A stretch of 64,000 nucleotides of DNA from Streptomyces leeuwenhoekii. GTDB lineage: Bacteria; Actinomycetota; Actinomycetes; Streptomycetales; Streptomycetaceae. Made by a program: the position numbers and the translations under genes. This document shows positions 24,414 to 33,304 of this stretch, one piece after another (positions within the stretch are counted from its first letter, which is position 1; each line of letters opens with the position of its first letter). The stretch covers positions 5,718,001-5,782,000 of the forward strand of contig NZ_LN831790.1 of NCBI RefSeq assembly GCF_001013905.1. The letters run 5' to 3'. A model generated the notes under the pieces. That model saw only the letters and a list, made by a program, of their open reading frames with translations. It had not been told where the DNA came from and did no database searches.

Positions 24414-25310
24414 GTGCCCCGTCTGTCAGAAGTCATCGCCGCGCTGGAGAGCCTGTGGCCCGCCGAGCGGGCCGAGTCCTGGGACGCGGTCGGCACCGTC
24501 GTGGGCGACCCCGGCCAGGAGGTGACGCGCGTCCTGTTCGCCGTCGACCCGGTCCAGGAGATCGCCGACGAGGCGGTGAAGCTGGGCGCCGACCTCCTCG
24601 TCACCCACCACCCGCTCTATCTGCGGGGTACGACGACGGTCGCGGCCTCCACCTTCAAGGGCCGTGTGGTGCACACGCTGATCAAGAACGACATCGCGCT
24701 GCACGTCGCCCACACCAACGCCGACACCGCCGACCCGGGCGTCTCCGACGCGCTGGCCGGCGCCCTGGACCTGCGCGTCACCGGGCCCCTGGTGCCGGAC
24801 GCCGCCGACCCCGAGGGGCGGCGGGGCCTGGGCCGCGTCTGCGAGCTGGACCACCCGCTGACCGTCCGCGAGTTCGCCGCCCGCGCCGCCGAGCGCCTGC
24901 CCGCCACCGCCCAGGGCATCCGCGTCGCCGGCGACCCCGAGGCGGTCGTCCGCACGGTCGCCGTCAGCGGCGGCTCCGGCGACAGCCTCTTCGACCACGT
25001 CCGGGCCGCCGGCGTCGACGCCTTCCTCACCGCCGACCTGCGCCACCACCCGGCCTCCGAGTTCATGGCGGACCACGCCCACCGCCCCCTCGCGCTGCTC
25101 GACGCCGCGCACTGGGCCACCGAGTGGCCCTGGTGCGAGCTGGCCGCGGCGCAGCTCGACCAGATCTCCGACCGGCACGGCTGGGACCTGCGCGTCCACG
25201 TGTCGAAGACGGTCACCGACCCCTGGACCGCCCACGCGGCGTCCGCCCCCGTCCTTCCCGGGAGCGCGTCAGGCGCCCCCTCCGCCGATTCACCTGGAGC
25301 CCCCAACTGA
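24414..25310 (+). CDS. Nif3-like dinuclear metal centre protein (DUF34)
   Basis: 298 residues. Metal-binding signatures of the family are present: LLVTHHPLYLRG (about 63-74), HVAHTNADTA (about 96-105) and the C-terminal DAAHWATEWPW (about 223-233, His and Glu). The family forms hexameric toroids with two metals per subunit; proposed as GTP cyclohydrolase I type-2-like or metal-handling proteins, biochemistry unsettled. GTG 24414 is probably leaderless. The stop overlaps the CTG start of the zinc-ribbon gene. Confidence 0.93.
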   Translation: MPRLSEVIAALESLWPAERAESWDAVGTVVGDPGQEVTRVLFAVDPVQEIADEAVKLGADLLVTHHPLYLRGTTTVAASTFKGRVVHTLIKNDIALHVAHTNADTADPGVSDALAGALDLRVTGPLVPDAADPEGRRGLGRVCELDHPLTVREFAARAAERLPATAQGIRVAGDPEAVVRTVAVSGGSGDSLFDHVRAAGVDAFLTADLRHHPASEFMADHAHRPLALLDAAHWATEWPWCELAAAQLDQISDRHGWDLRVHVSKTVTDPWTAHAASAPVLPGSASGAPSADSPGAPN

Positions 25311-26050
25311 ACGCCGCGTCCGCCGACCAGATCCGCCTCCTCGACGTCCAGGCCCTCGACGTCCGCCTCCAGCAGCTCGCGCACAAGCGGAAGTCGCTGC
25401 CCGAGCACGACGAGATCGACTCGCTGACCAAGGACCTCACGCAGTTGCGCGACCTCCTGGTGGCCGCGCAGACCGAGGAGAGCGACTGCGCCCGCGAGCA
25501 GACCAAGGCCGAGCAGGACGTGGACCAGGTGCGCAAGCGCGCCGCCCGCGACCAGCAGCGCCTGGACTCCGGCGCCGTCTCCTCCCCGAAGGACCTGGAG
25601 AACCTCCAGCGCGAGATCGCCTCCCTCGCCAAGCGGCAGAGCGACCTGGAGGACGTCGTCCTGGAGGTCATGGAGCGCCGTGAGTCCGCGCAGGAGCGGG
25701 TCGCCGAGCTGACCGAGCGGGTCGCCGCCGTCCAGGCCAAGATCGACGACGCGACCGGGCGCCGGGACGCCGCCTTCGAGGAGATCGACGGCGAGGCCGC
25801 CTCGGTGACCAAGGAGCGCGAGGTCATCGCGGGCTCGATCCCCGCCGACCTGCTCAAGCTGTACGACAAGCTGCGCGCGCAGCAGGGCGGCATCGGCGCG
25901 GCCAAGCTGTACCAGCGCACCTGCCAGGGCTGCCGCCAGGAGCTCGCCATCACCGAGCTGAACGAGGTCCGCCAGGCGGCCTCCGACATGGTGGTGCGCT
26001 GCGAGAACTGCCGCCGCATCCTGGTGCGCACGGCCGACTCCGGCCTGTAG
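25307..26050 (+). CDS. Coiled-coil protein with C4 zinc ribbon
   Basis: 247 residues. A long heptad-rich coiled coil (about 10-175; LTKDLTQLRDLL, LENLQREIASLAKRQSDLE) ends in a zinc ribbon with CQGC (about 206-209) and CENC (about 232-235). The coding frame has no ATG/GTG near its beginning; the family start LNAASADQIRLLDVQ requires CTG at 25307, which overlaps the Nif3 stop as CTGA, with GGAG 9 nt upstream. In related actinomycetes it always sits between Nif3 and RNase H/CobC. Function unknown; nucleic-acid or protein scaffold role is plausible. Confidence 0.88.
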   Translation: MNAASADQIRLLDVQALDVRLQQLAHKRKSLPEHDEIDSLTKDLTQLRDLLVAAQTEESDCAREQTKAEQDVDQVRKRAARDQQRLDSGAVSSPKDLENLQREIASLAKRQSDLEDVVLEVMERRESAQERVAELTERVAAVQAKIDDATGRRDAAFEEIDGEAASVTKEREVIAGSIPADLLKLYDKLRAQQGGIGAAKLYQRTCQGCRQELAITELNEVRQAASDMVVRCENCRRILVRTADSGL

Positions 26051-26061
26051 GAGCCGGTCCG

Positions 26062-27528
26062 GTGCGGGAGTTCGTCGTCGAGGCCGACGGCGGGTCGCGG
26101 GGCAACCCGGGGCCCGCGGGATACGGCGCGGTGGTGCGGGACGCGGCGACGGGGCAGACCCTCGCCGAGGCGGCCGAGTACATCGGTGTCGCCACCAACA
26201 ACGTCGCCGAGTACCGGGGTCTGCTGGCCGGTCTGCGCGCCGCCCGCGCGCTGGACCCGGAGGCTTCCGTCCACGTCCGGATGGACTCCAAGCTGGTCGT
26301 CGAGCAGATGTCCGGCCGCTGGAAGATCAAGCACCCCGGCATGAAGCCGCTCGCCGCCGAGGCCGCGGGGATCTTCCCGCCCGGGCGGGTGACGTACGAG
26401 TGGATCCCCCGGGAGAGCAACAAGCACGCGGACCGGCTGGCCAACGAGGCGATGGACGCGGGCGGCCGGGGAGAGCAGTGGCGGCCCCCGGAGCCGGCGG
26501 CCGGACCGGACGCCCCGGCCGCGCGCGCCGCGGCCCCCGAACCGGCGGGCCCGCCGGGCGACGCGGCGGCGGGCGCGGCACGGGTACGCGCGGCCCTGGC
26601 GGAGGGCCGCCCGGCCACCGCCCGCGCCGGGGAACAGTCCGGGACCGGTGCGCCGCACCCCACCGGCACACCGGCCGGGTCGGGCGCGCGGGCCGATTCC
26701 GGTGGCGTACGGACCGGAACGGAGGCTCCGGCCGAGGCCGGCACCCGGCCCGCGGCCGATTCCCGGACCGACGGGCCCACGAGCCCCGCCGCCCCCCGGC
26801 CCACCGCCCGCCCGTCCGGGACGACGGGCGGCTCCGGGGCCGCCCGGGCCGATGTGCGGGCCGCCCGGACGGTGGCCGCGCCCGGCTGGGGACCCCCCGA
26901 CATGGGCGCCCCCGCCACGTTCGTACTGCTGCGGCACGGTGAGACCCCGCTGACCCCGCAGAAGCGGTTCTCCGGCAGCGGCGGCAGCGATCCCTCGCTC
27001 TCCGCGGCCGGCCGGGAGCAGGCCGAGCGGGTCGCCGCGGCCCTCGCCCGGCGCGGTACCGTGCAGGCGATCGTGTCCTCGCCGCTGGCCCGCACCCGGG
27101 AGACCGCCGCGATCGTCGCCGCCCGCCTCGGGCTGGACGTGACCGTGGAGGACGGCCTGCGCGAGACCGACTTCGGCGCCTGGGAGGGGCTCACCTTCGC
27201 CGAGGTGCGCGAGCGCTACCCGGACGACCTGAACGCCTGGCTGGCCTCCGCGGACGCCGCCCCGACCGGCGGCGGCGAGAGCTTCGCGCACACCGGCGAG
27301 CGCATCGCCGCCACCCGGGACAAGCTGGTCGCGGCGTACGCGGGCCGTACCGTCCTGCTGGTGACCCATGTGACGCCGATCAAGACGCTCGTACGGCTCG
27401 CCCTGGGCGCCCCGCCGGAGTCCCTGTTCCGCATGGAGCTGTCGGCGGCCTCGCTGTCGGCGGTGGCGTACTACGCGGACGGCGGCGCCAGCGTCCGGCT
27501 GTTCAACGACACCTCGCACCTGCGCTGA
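26062..27528 (+). CDS. Bifunctional RNase HI / CobC-type acid phosphatase
   Basis: 488 residues. Residues 1-135 are RNase HI with the DEDD set: Asp of EADGGSRGNPG, Glu of NVAEYRG, Asp of RMDSKLV, Asp of KHADRLANE. An Ala/Pro/Gly/Arg linker runs to about 285. Residues about 287-488 are a histidine phosphatase: LLRHGETPLT (His about 291), SPLARTRETA, ETDFGAWEG, LLVTHVTPIK. The S. coelicolor homologue SCO2299 was shown biochemically to carry both activities, as I recall. The CobC half acts on alpha-ribazole phosphate in cobalamin assembly in other bacteria. GTG 26062 is 11 bp from the zinc-ribbon gene. Confidence 0.95.
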   Translation: MREFVVEADGGSRGNPGPAGYGAVVRDAATGQTLAEAAEYIGVATNNVAEYRGLLAGLRAARALDPEASVHVRMDSKLVVEQMSGRWKIKHPGMKPLAAEAAGIFPPGRVTYEWIPRESNKHADRLANEAMDAGGRGEQWRPPEPAAGPDAPAARAAAPEPAGPPGDAAAGAARVRAALAEGRPATARAGEQSGTGAPHPTGTPAGSGARADSGGVRTGTEAPAEAGTRPAADSRTDGPTSPAAPRPTARPSGTTGGSGAARADVRAARTVAAPGWGPPDMGAPATFVLLRHGETPLTPQKRFSGSGGSDPSLSAAGREQAERVAAALARRGTVQAIVSSPLARTRETAAIVAARLGLDVTVEDGLRETDFGAWEGLTFAEVRERYPDDLNAWLASADAAPTGGGESFAHTGERIAATRDKLVAAYAGRTVLLVTHVTPIKTLVRLALGAPPESLFRMELSAASLSAVAYYADGGASVRLFNDTSHLR

Positions 27529-27565
27529 CCGCGCCGCCCCGCTCGGCGGGGGAGCGGCCGGCGGT

Positions 27566-27588
27566 CCGCGCCCCTCGGCGGGGCGCGG
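27566..27588. terminator. Hairpin terminator after the RNase H/CobC operon
   Basis: ccgcgcccc (27566-27574) and ggggcgcgg (27580-27588) flank a 5-nt loop. It lies between convergent genes and abuts the KDPG aldolase stop. Confidence 0.65.
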
Positions 27589-28263
27589 TCAGCGGCCCGT
27601 GCCGGTCCGGCCGAGCTCGGCCGCCGCACGGGCCAGCGCCTCCACGCGCCGCCAGTCCCCGGCGGCCACCGCCTCCTTCGGGAGCATCCAGCTTCCGCCC
27701 ACACAGCCGACGTTGGGCAGCGCCAGGTACGCGGGCGCGGAGTCAGGGCCGATGCCGCCGGTCGGGCAGAAACGGGCCTGCGGCAGCGGACCGGCGAGCG
27801 ACTTCAGATACGCCGTGCCGCCCGCGGCCTCGGCCGGGAAGAACTTCATCTCCCGCACCCCGCGCTCCAGCAGCGCCACCACTTCCGACGTGGTCGACAC
27901 TCCCGGCAGGAACGGCACGCCCGACGCCCGCATGGCCTCCAGCAGGCCGTCCGTCCAGCCCGGGCTGACCAGGAAGCGCGCCCCGGCCGCCACCGCGTCC
28001 GCCACCTGACCCGGCGCGATCACCGTGCCCGCGCCGACCACCGCCTCCGGGACGCCCTCGGCGATCGCCCGGATCGCGTCGAGCGCGGCCGGCGTGCGCA
28101 GCGTCACCTCGATGGCGGGCAGCCCCCCGGCGACCAGCGCCCGCGCGAGGGGGACGGCATCGGCGGCGTCGTCGAGGACGACGACGGGTACGACGGGCGC
28201 GAGGTCCAGGACGGAATCGGCCGGACCGGAACCGGTGGAGAGCGGGGGAAACGGTGAGGTCAT
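27589..28263 (-). CDS. eda: KDPG / 4-hydroxy-2-oxoglutarate aldolase
   Basis: 224 residues of class I aldolase. Schiff-base Lys lies in EMKFFPAEAAGG (about 149-160), the catalytic Glu in AIEVTLRTPAA, and phosphate-binding CPTGGIGPDSAPAYL follows. It splits 2-keto-3-deoxy-6-phosphogluconate to pyruvate and glyceraldehyde 3-phosphate (Entner-Doudoroff) and also handles 4-hydroxy-2-oxoglutarate. ATG 28263 has a GAGG site. No edd or kinase gene is adjacent, so the pathway context is missing here. Confidence 0.93.
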   Translation of the reverse strand: MTSPFPPLSTGSGPADSVLDLAPVVPVVVLDDAADAVPLARALVAGGLPAIEVTLRTPAALDAIRAIAEGVPEAVVGAGTVIAPGQVADAVAAGARFLVSPGWTDGLLEAMRASGVPFLPGVSTTSEVVALLERGVREMKFFPAEAAGGTAYLKSLAGPLPQARFCPTGGIGPDSAPAYLALPNVGCVGGSWMLPKEAVAAGDWRRVEALARAAAELGRTGTGR

Positions 28264-28393
28264 GGCCTCATCGTGCCCCCAGACGCGCACCCTGCGCAAA
28301 GGCCGTTGCGCAGGGTGCAATACGTGGGAGCGGGGGGTGGATGACGGCATGAGGAGCCGGGGGCGCAGCGAGAGGCCCGGACTCAGCCCGGAC

Positions 28394-29176
28394 TCAGTGG
28401 ACCTCGGTCACCAGCACGTCCAGGGACCACGGCTTCCCCGCCTTCGCGGGGGCTTGCGCCTCCACCTCGTAGCCGAGGTCCCGCAGTGCCGCCACCAGCT
28501 CCGCCGGGCTCCCGGGCGCGGCCCCGGAGGTGAGCAGGCTCCGCACGATCCGCCCCTTGGTCGCCTTGTTGAAGTGGCTGACCACCTTCCGGGTCGGCGC
28601 GTGCAGCACCCGCACGGTCGCCGTCCGCCCGGCCACCTCCCCCTTCGGCCTCCACGCCGCCGCGTACGCCGACGACCTGAGGTCCAGCACCGGGCCGTCC
28701 CCGGCCGCCTCCGGCAGCACCGCCGCCATCGGCGCCCGCCAGTGCGCGGCCAGCGCGCCCAGGCCCGGCAGCTTCACCCCCATCGAGCAGCGGTACGACG
28801 GGATCTCGTCGGTCACCCGGACCGCGCCCCACAGCCCCGAGAAGACCAGCAGCCGGTCGGCGGCCCGCTGCCGGGCGGCGGGGTCGAGGGAGGCCAGGTC
28901 CAGCGCGTCGTACAGCACCCCCGTGTAGACCTCCCCGGCGGGACGCGCCCCCGCGGTGCGCAGCTCGGCGTTCTTCGTGATCTCGCCGCGCAGTCCCTCG
29001 CTCAGCCCCAGCACCGCCCGCGCCCGGTCCTCGTCGCCCGCGCACAGCTCCACCAGCTCGTCGAGCACGGCCGCGCGGGCCTCGCCCAGCCCCGGCAGCG
29101 ACAGCGACTCCAGCTTCAGCGGGGCACCGGAGCCGGACGGCGCCTTACCCTCGGACGGCGGCAGCAGGACAAGCAC
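28394..29176 (-). CDS. yaaA: YaaA/UPF0246 peroxide stress protein
   Basis: 260 residues. Family landmarks are LLPPSEGK at the N terminus, LVFSGLWGAVRVTDEIPSYRCSM, DLRSSAYAAAW and the C-terminal HFNKATKGRIVRSLL. YaaA in E. coli lowers free iron and protects DNA during peroxide stress and has a DNA-binding cavity. GTG 29176 has GAAGGAG 5-6 nt upstream. It is divergent from the AraC gene. Confidence 0.93.
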   Translation of the reverse strand: MLVLLPPSEGKAPSGSGAPLKLESLSLPGLGEARAAVLDELVELCAGDEDRARAVLGLSEGLRGEITKNAELRTAGARPAGEVYTGVLYDALDLASLDPAARQRAADRLLVFSGLWGAVRVTDEIPSYRCSMGVKLPGLGALAAHWRAPMAAVLPEAAGDGPVLDLRSSAYAAAWRPKGEVAGRTATVRVLHAPTRKVVSHFNKATKGRIVRSLLTSGAAPGSPAELVAALRDLGYEVEAQAPAKAGKPWSLDVLVTEVH

Positions 29177-29325
29177 AGGTACTCCTTCGATCGAGCTCCG
29201 TGCCAGCGTACGGGGCACCCGCCGGTGCCTGCGGGCCGCCGGACAGGGGCGGCGGGCCCCGGCGGTCCGGAGCCGCTGGACACCGCCGGCTTCCTCTGCT
29301 CCCCTGGGGCCGGGGGTGGCGCACG

Positions 29326-30150
29326 GTGGGCGTACGGGAACAGGCACGGTGGAGCAGGGCCTACCTCGGACCGGGTGGCCCGCCCCTGGACCTGCTCACC
29401 GCCCGCTTCGACCGGCACGTCTACGCCCCGCACGCGCACGAGGAGTACACCGTCGGCGTCACCGTCGGCGGCCTGGAGGTCATCGCCTACCGGGGCGGGC
29501 GCATCCACTCGGGGCCCGGCTCCATCGTCGTCCTCGAACCCGGCGAGATGCACACCGGCGGCCCCGCGGCGCCCGAAGGCTACGCCTACCGGGCCCTGTA
29601 CGCGGAACCCGCCCTGCTCGCCGACGGGACCCGCGGCGGCCTGCCGCACTTCCGCGAGCCGGTCCTCGACGACCCGGAACTCGCCCGCGCCCTGCGCGCC
29701 GCCCACACCGACCTGTCCCGCACCCCCGACCCCCTGGAGGCCGAGTCCCGCCTGCCCTGGCTGCTCACGGCCCTGGCCCACCGCCACTCCACCGCCCGCG
29801 CCGCCGCCGGCACCGTGCCCGGAGCCGCCCGCATCGCCCACGCCGTCCGCGACCGCCTCGCCGACGAACTGCTCACCCCGCCCTCCCTGGCCGCCCTCGC
29901 CACCGACCTGGGCCTGTCCCGCTACCAGCTCCTGCGCGCCTTCCGTACGGCGATGGGGATACCGCCGTACGCCTGGCTCGCCCAGTACCGGGTCGCCCGG
30001 GCCCGCGGCCTGCTGGAGGCCGGTCTGCGCCCCGCCGAGGTGGCCGCCGCGGTGGGCTTCGCCGACCAGGCGCATCTGACCCGCTGGTTCCGCCGGGTGG
30101 TGGGGGTGACTCCGGCGGCGTACCGCAACAGCGTTCAAGACCGCGGGTGA
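29326..30150 (+). CDS. AraC-family transcriptional regulator with cupin sensor
   Basis: 274 residues from GTG 29326 (MGVREQARWS); upstream in-frame sequence to 29200 looks non-coding. The N-terminal cupin has HVYAPHAHEEYTVG and VVLEPGEMHTGG. Two HTHs form the C terminus: LAALATDLGLSRYQLLRAF and VAAAVGFADQAHLTRWFR, ending in VVGVTPAAYR. It is 22 bp upstream of an EamA transporter on the same strand, which it probably controls, an arrangement common for metabolite exporters. Confidence 0.9.
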   Translation: MGVREQARWSRAYLGPGGPPLDLLTARFDRHVYAPHAHEEYTVGVTVGGLEVIAYRGGRIHSGPGSIVVLEPGEMHTGGPAAPEGYAYRALYAEPALLADGTRGGLPHFREPVLDDPELARALRAAHTDLSRTPDPLEAESRLPWLLTALAHRHSTARAAAGTVPGAARIAHAVRDRLADELLTPPSLAALATDLGLSRYQLLRAFRTAMGIPPYAWLAQYRVARARGLLEAGLRPAEVAAAVGFADQAHLTRWFRRVVGVTPAAYRNSVQDRG

Positions 30151-30172
30151 GCGCGGCGCGCACACTGCCGCC

Positions 30173-31102
30173 ATGACTGCACGCGGCTGGGCCCTGTTCT
30201 CCCTGATGGGAGTGGTCTGGGGCATCCCCTATCTGATGATCAAGGTGGCGGTGGACGAGCTGTCCCCGTCCGTGGTGGTGTTCGCGCGGTGCGCGCTCGG
30301 CGCCGCCCTCCTGCTCCCCTTCGCCCTCCGCCGGGGCGGACTCGCCCGCACCGTCCGGGCGCACTGGAAGCCCATGCTGGCCTTCGCGGTCATCGAGATC
30401 GTCGGTCCCTGGTGGACCCTCACCGACGCCGAACGACACCTGTCCAGCTCCACCGCGGGCCTGCTCATCGCGGGCGTGCCCATCGTCGGCGTCGTCCTGG
30501 CCCGGTTCTTCGGCGCCGCGGAACGGGTCGGCGCCCGCCGGATCACCGGACTGGCGCTCGGCCTCGCGGGCGTCGCCGTCCTCACCGTGCCCCACCTCAC
30601 CGGCGGCGACGCCCGCTCGCTGGCCGAGGTGCTGGTGACGGTCCTCGGCTACGCCACCGCCCCGCTGATAGCCGCCCGGCACCTCAAGGACGTCCCGACC
30701 CTCCAGCTCATCACCCCCTGCCTGACGCTGGCCGCCGTGGTCTACGCCCCCGCCGCCTTCCTGACCCGCCCCTCCGCCCTCCCCTCGGGCGAGGTCCTGG
30801 CCGCCCTCGCCGGGCTCGGCGTCGTCTGCACGGCGATCGCGTTCGTGGCCTTCCTGGAGCTGATCAAGGAGATCGGCCCGACCCGGGCCGGCGTCATCAC
30901 CTACGTCAATCCGGCGGTCGCCGTCGCCGCGGGCGCCCTCTTCCTGGGCGAGGAGCTGACCCTCGGCATCGGTGCCGCCTTCACCCTGATCCTGGCCGGC
31001 TCGGTATTGGCGACGGCCGCGGCGCCGAAGCGGGAGGTACGCCGGGTACCATGGTCGACACGGCAGACGAGCCGGGCGGACGGCCGCGTGGAGTCCCCCT
31101 AG
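30173..31102 (+). CDS. EamA/DMT-superfamily transporter
   Basis: 309 residues, about ten helices in two EamA repeats: GWALFSLMGVVWGIPYLMIK at the start and the second repeat from VLVTVLGYATAPLIAARHL, ending in TYVNPAVAVAAGALFLGEELT. It should export a small metabolite or amino acid. Its last 14 codons (VPWSTRQTSRADGR and on) lie over the 5' end of the RNase P RNA gene and lack homology-like features, so the C terminus may be evolutionarily forced by that overlap. Confidence 0.9.
   Translation: MTARGWALFSLMGVVWGIPYLMIKVAVDELSPSVVVFARCALGAALLLPFALRRGGLARTVRAHWKPMLAFAVIEIVGPWWTLTDAERHLSSSTAGLLIAGVPIVGVVLARFFGAAERVGARRITGLALGLAGVAVLTVPHLTGGDARSLAEVLVTVLGYATAPLIAARHLKDVPTLQLITPCLTLAAVVYAPAAFLTRPSALPSGEVLAALAGLGVVCTAIAFVAFLELIKEIGPTRAGVITYVNPAVAVAAGALFLGEELTLGIGAAFTLILAGSVLATAAAPKREVRRVPWSTRQTSRADGRVESP
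31046..31051 (+). promoter_or_regulatory. Candidate -10 box (TACCAT) of rnpB inside the EamA gene
   Basis: TACCAT ends 10 nt before the predicted RNase P RNA 5' end at about 31062. The -35 region is not clear. Confidence 0.4.
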
Positions 31103-31473
31103 GGGGCTTCCCGAGGAACGTCCGGGCTCCACAGGGCAGGGTGGTGGCTAACGGCCACCCGGGGTGACCCGCGGGACAGTGCCACAGAAAGCAAACCGCC
31201 CGGCGCTTCGGCGCTGGGTAAGGGTGAAACGGTGGTGTAAGAGACCACCAGTGCCCAGGGTGACCTGGGCAGCTAGGTAAACCCCACCCGGAGCAAGGTC
31301 AAAAGGAGCGCCGTGAAAAGCGCTCTGCGCGGACGTTCGAGGGCTGCCCGCCCGAGTCCGCGGGTAGACCGCACGAGACCGGCGGCAACGCCGGCCCTAG
31401 ATGGATGGCCGTCGCCCGGGGCTCCGCGAGGAACCCCGGGAACAGAACCCGGCGTACAGCCCGACTCGTCTGC
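31062..31473 (+). ncRNA. rnpB: RNase P RNA (type A)
   Basis: The catalytic RNA of RNase P, which trims tRNA 5' leaders. Universal elements occur in order: GAGGAACGTCCGGGCTCC (31113-31130), ACAGAAAGCAAACCGCC (31184-31200), GGTAAGGGTGAAAC, AGGTAAACCCCACCC (31275-31289), AGATGGATGGCCGTC (about 31399) and ACAGAACCCGGCGTACAG (31442-31459). Terminal P1 pairs gcagacgagccgggc (31062-31076) with gcccgactcgtctgc (31459-31473) with one mismatch, fixing the ends to within a few bases. Length about 410 nt fits Streptomyces. Its first 41 nt overlap the EamA gene. Confidence 0.97.
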
Positions 31474-31484
31474 CGCTCCAGGCG

Positions 31485-31522
31485 ACGAGGGACCCGGCGC
31501 GGAATCGCGCCGGGTCCCTCGT
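31485..31522 (+). terminator. 17-bp hairpin terminator of rnpB
   Basis: Perfect arms 31485-31501 and 31506-31522 with a gaat loop, 11 nt after the RNase P RNA. The 210 bp from here to the next gene at 31733 shows nothing beyond a loose hairpin near 31664-31710. Confidence 0.88.
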
Positions 31523-31732
31523 GCTCTGCGGGCGCGCCCGCCCTCGCCCTCCGCGGCCCACACCATGTAGCGCGGTCGGGTCGGTCGTCGTGCCGCACCG
31601 GGGTGGCGCGGACGTGGGGGTGGTCGGAAACGGATGACAGAACACCCGCGGATGTTCACGAAAAATGGCGGGCCCCCGGCGCTCTCCTCGCGGAGGGCGG
31701 TCGGGGGCCGCGGGGTGTGCTCGCCGGGGGCG

Positions 31733-31999
31733 CTACATCATCGGGAGGTCGGCGCCGCCGCACCAGATGTAGGGGCGTGATGCCGGTACCTGGAGGAGGT
31801 TGCCGGTGGCGGAGCCGGTCGCGTTCGTCGTCGTACCGGCCGTGTGGGCGCCGCCGTGGTTGACGCAGGTGTTGCCCTCGGTCGGCCCGGCTCCGACTCC
31901 GATGCCGCCCGCCTGCGCGGACGCCGCGCTCATGGCCAGCGCCGCGGTGGTGAGCGCCGTGGTGGCGAGCGACGCTCGTAGGGTTCGGTGCGCTTGCAT
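31733..31999 (-). CDS. Small secreted chaplin-like peptide
   Basis: 88 residues. ATG 31999 has GGGAGAG 6 nt upstream. A signal peptide ends near SAASAQAGG, leaving about 57 mature residues: GGIGVGAG, GNTCVNHGG, Thr/Ala-rich spacer, GNLLQVPASRPYIWCGGADLPMM. The two cysteines and the motifs GNTCVN and GN-x-x-QVP...CG are those of chaplins, but in reverse order (chaplins run GN-x-x-QVP...VCGN...GNTC). It may be a surface-active or aerial-hyphae peptide. Similar small secreted proteins exist in the genus, but I cannot name a family. Confidence 0.75.
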   Translation of the reverse strand: MQAHRTLRASLATTALTTAALAMSAASAQAGGIGVGAGPTEGNTCVNHGGAHTAGTTTNATGSATGNLLQVPASRPYIWCGGADLPMM

Positions 32000-32219
32000 C
32001 TGGATCTCTCCCGTCGGTCGGTTCGTCAGGCCCTCCAACGACGTCGGTGCGCGTCGGTCACACCGTGTGGTTTTCCGGTTGACGCATGAACCGCCCTTAC
32101 GGGGCCGCGGGCCCTGACCGCCGCCCGCACTGCCGGGCCGGGCTGGACGGAGTCCATGGCCGCGAGCGTGCGCAGGGTGCGGACGACGGTGCGTCGCCGT
32201 CCCGGCCGCCGCTGCCGTT

Positions 32220-32594
32220 TCAGGCGCCGAGGGAGCGTTCCCTGACCCGGTCCAGATGGCGGGCGAAGACCTCGCGGGCCTCGGGGGTGAGCGTCCGCAG
32301 GACCACCAGTGCCGTGATCACGACGTCGCACAGTTCGGACCGGACGTCGTCCCAGGTGTGGGTGACGCCCTTGCGCGGGTTCTGGCCGGTCGCGCCGATC
32401 ACCGCCTGGGCGACCTCCCCGACCTCCTCCGACAGCTTCAGCACGCGCAGCAGGACTTCCTGGTCGCCGTCGGCCCGCCGGTTCGCCTCCAGCCACCGCC
32501 ACAGCTCGTCGACGGTGTCCCAGAGATCACCGGCGGTCGGGGAGCTGCGGACGCCGGGGAAGGCGCGGGGGAGAGAAGGGGTCGGATCGCTCAT
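32220..32594 (-). CDS. MazG-like nucleotide pyrophosphohydrolase
   Basis: 124 residues from ATG 32594, or 139 from ATG 32639, which overlaps the DoxX stop as ATGA; neither has a good ribosome site. The MazG core is present: LRVLKLSEEVGEVAQAVIGATG (EExxE-type metal site) and DDVRSELCDVVITALVVL (ExxxD). Such all-alpha NTP pyrophosphatases clean non-canonical or excess NTPs. The short size fits the MazG-like single-domain group. Confidence 0.87.
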   Translation of the reverse strand: MSDPTPSLPRAFPGVRSSPTAGDLWDTVDELWRWLEANRRADGDQEVLLRVLKLSEEVGEVAQAVIGATGQNPRKGVTHTWDDVRSELCDVVITALVVLRTLTPEAREVFARHLDRVRERSLGA

Positions 32595-32635
32595 GCGGGG
32601 CAGCTTGCCACGCGGGCCCGCGCGGGGCCGGTCCG

Positions 32636-33181
32636 TCATTCCTCGAACAGGGGTTCCTGCCGGCCCTCGGCCGCCCTGCGCAGCCGGCGGTTCCGCGTCC
32701 CGATCACCACGGCCGTGCCCGCGGCCACCGCCGCGAACGCCGCCGGGACCATCCAGCCGCGGTTGACCGCGTGGCCGAGCGCGTGGTCCAGGGAGAGGCG
32801 GCCCGGCCCGGTGACGGCGAGGCCGGCGGCGGTCAGGCCGAGCGACACCGCGTACTCGTAGCCGCCGGCCTGGGCGAAGAAGCCGTTGGGGGCGTGCACC
32901 GCGGCGGCGCCCGCCATGGCGCCGGCCGCAGCGGCGCCCGCGGCCGGGGTGGCCAGGCCGAGAGCGAGCAGCGCGCCGCCGCCCGCCTCCGCCAGGCCCG
33001 CGGCCATGGCGCTCGCCCGGCCCGGGGCGTAGCCCATCGACTCCATGGCCTGGCCGGTTCCCTCGATGCCGCCGCCCCCGAACCAGCCGAACAGCTTCTG
33101 CGCCCCGTGTGCGGCCAGCACCCCGCCGGTCCCCAGACGGAGCAGCAGCAGCCCCAGATCACGTCGGTCACAGCGGTTCAT
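32636..33181 (-). CDS. DoxX family membrane protein
   Basis: 181 residues, four helices: LGLLLLRLGTGGVLAAHGAQKLFGWFGGGGIEG-like start typical of DoxX, AGLAEAGGGALLALGLATP, GPGRLSLDHALG near the end. DoxX proteins are associated with respiratory or redox stress complexes. ATG 33181 has GAGGGAG 6 nt upstream. Divergent from the NTF2-like gene. Confidence 0.9.
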   Translation of the reverse strand: MNRCDRRDLGLLLLRLGTGGVLAAHGAQKLFGWFGGGGIEGTGQAMESMGYAPGRASAMAAGLAEAGGGALLALGLATPAAGAAAAGAMAGAAAVHAPNGFFAQAGGYEYAVSLGLTAAGLAVTGPGRLSLDHALGHAVNRGWMVPAAFAAVAAGTAVVIGTRNRRLRRAAEGRQEPLFEE

Positions 33182-33304
33182 GTCGGCTCCCTCGGCGGAC
33201 AGCGGCCCTCTCGCCCCTCCACCGTCGCCCATCGGGGTCCGGCGGGCTCGTCCCGGGTGGCGTTCGGGTGGCGGGGCCCGGTGGCCGGTGTGACGCTGAC
33301 CGGC

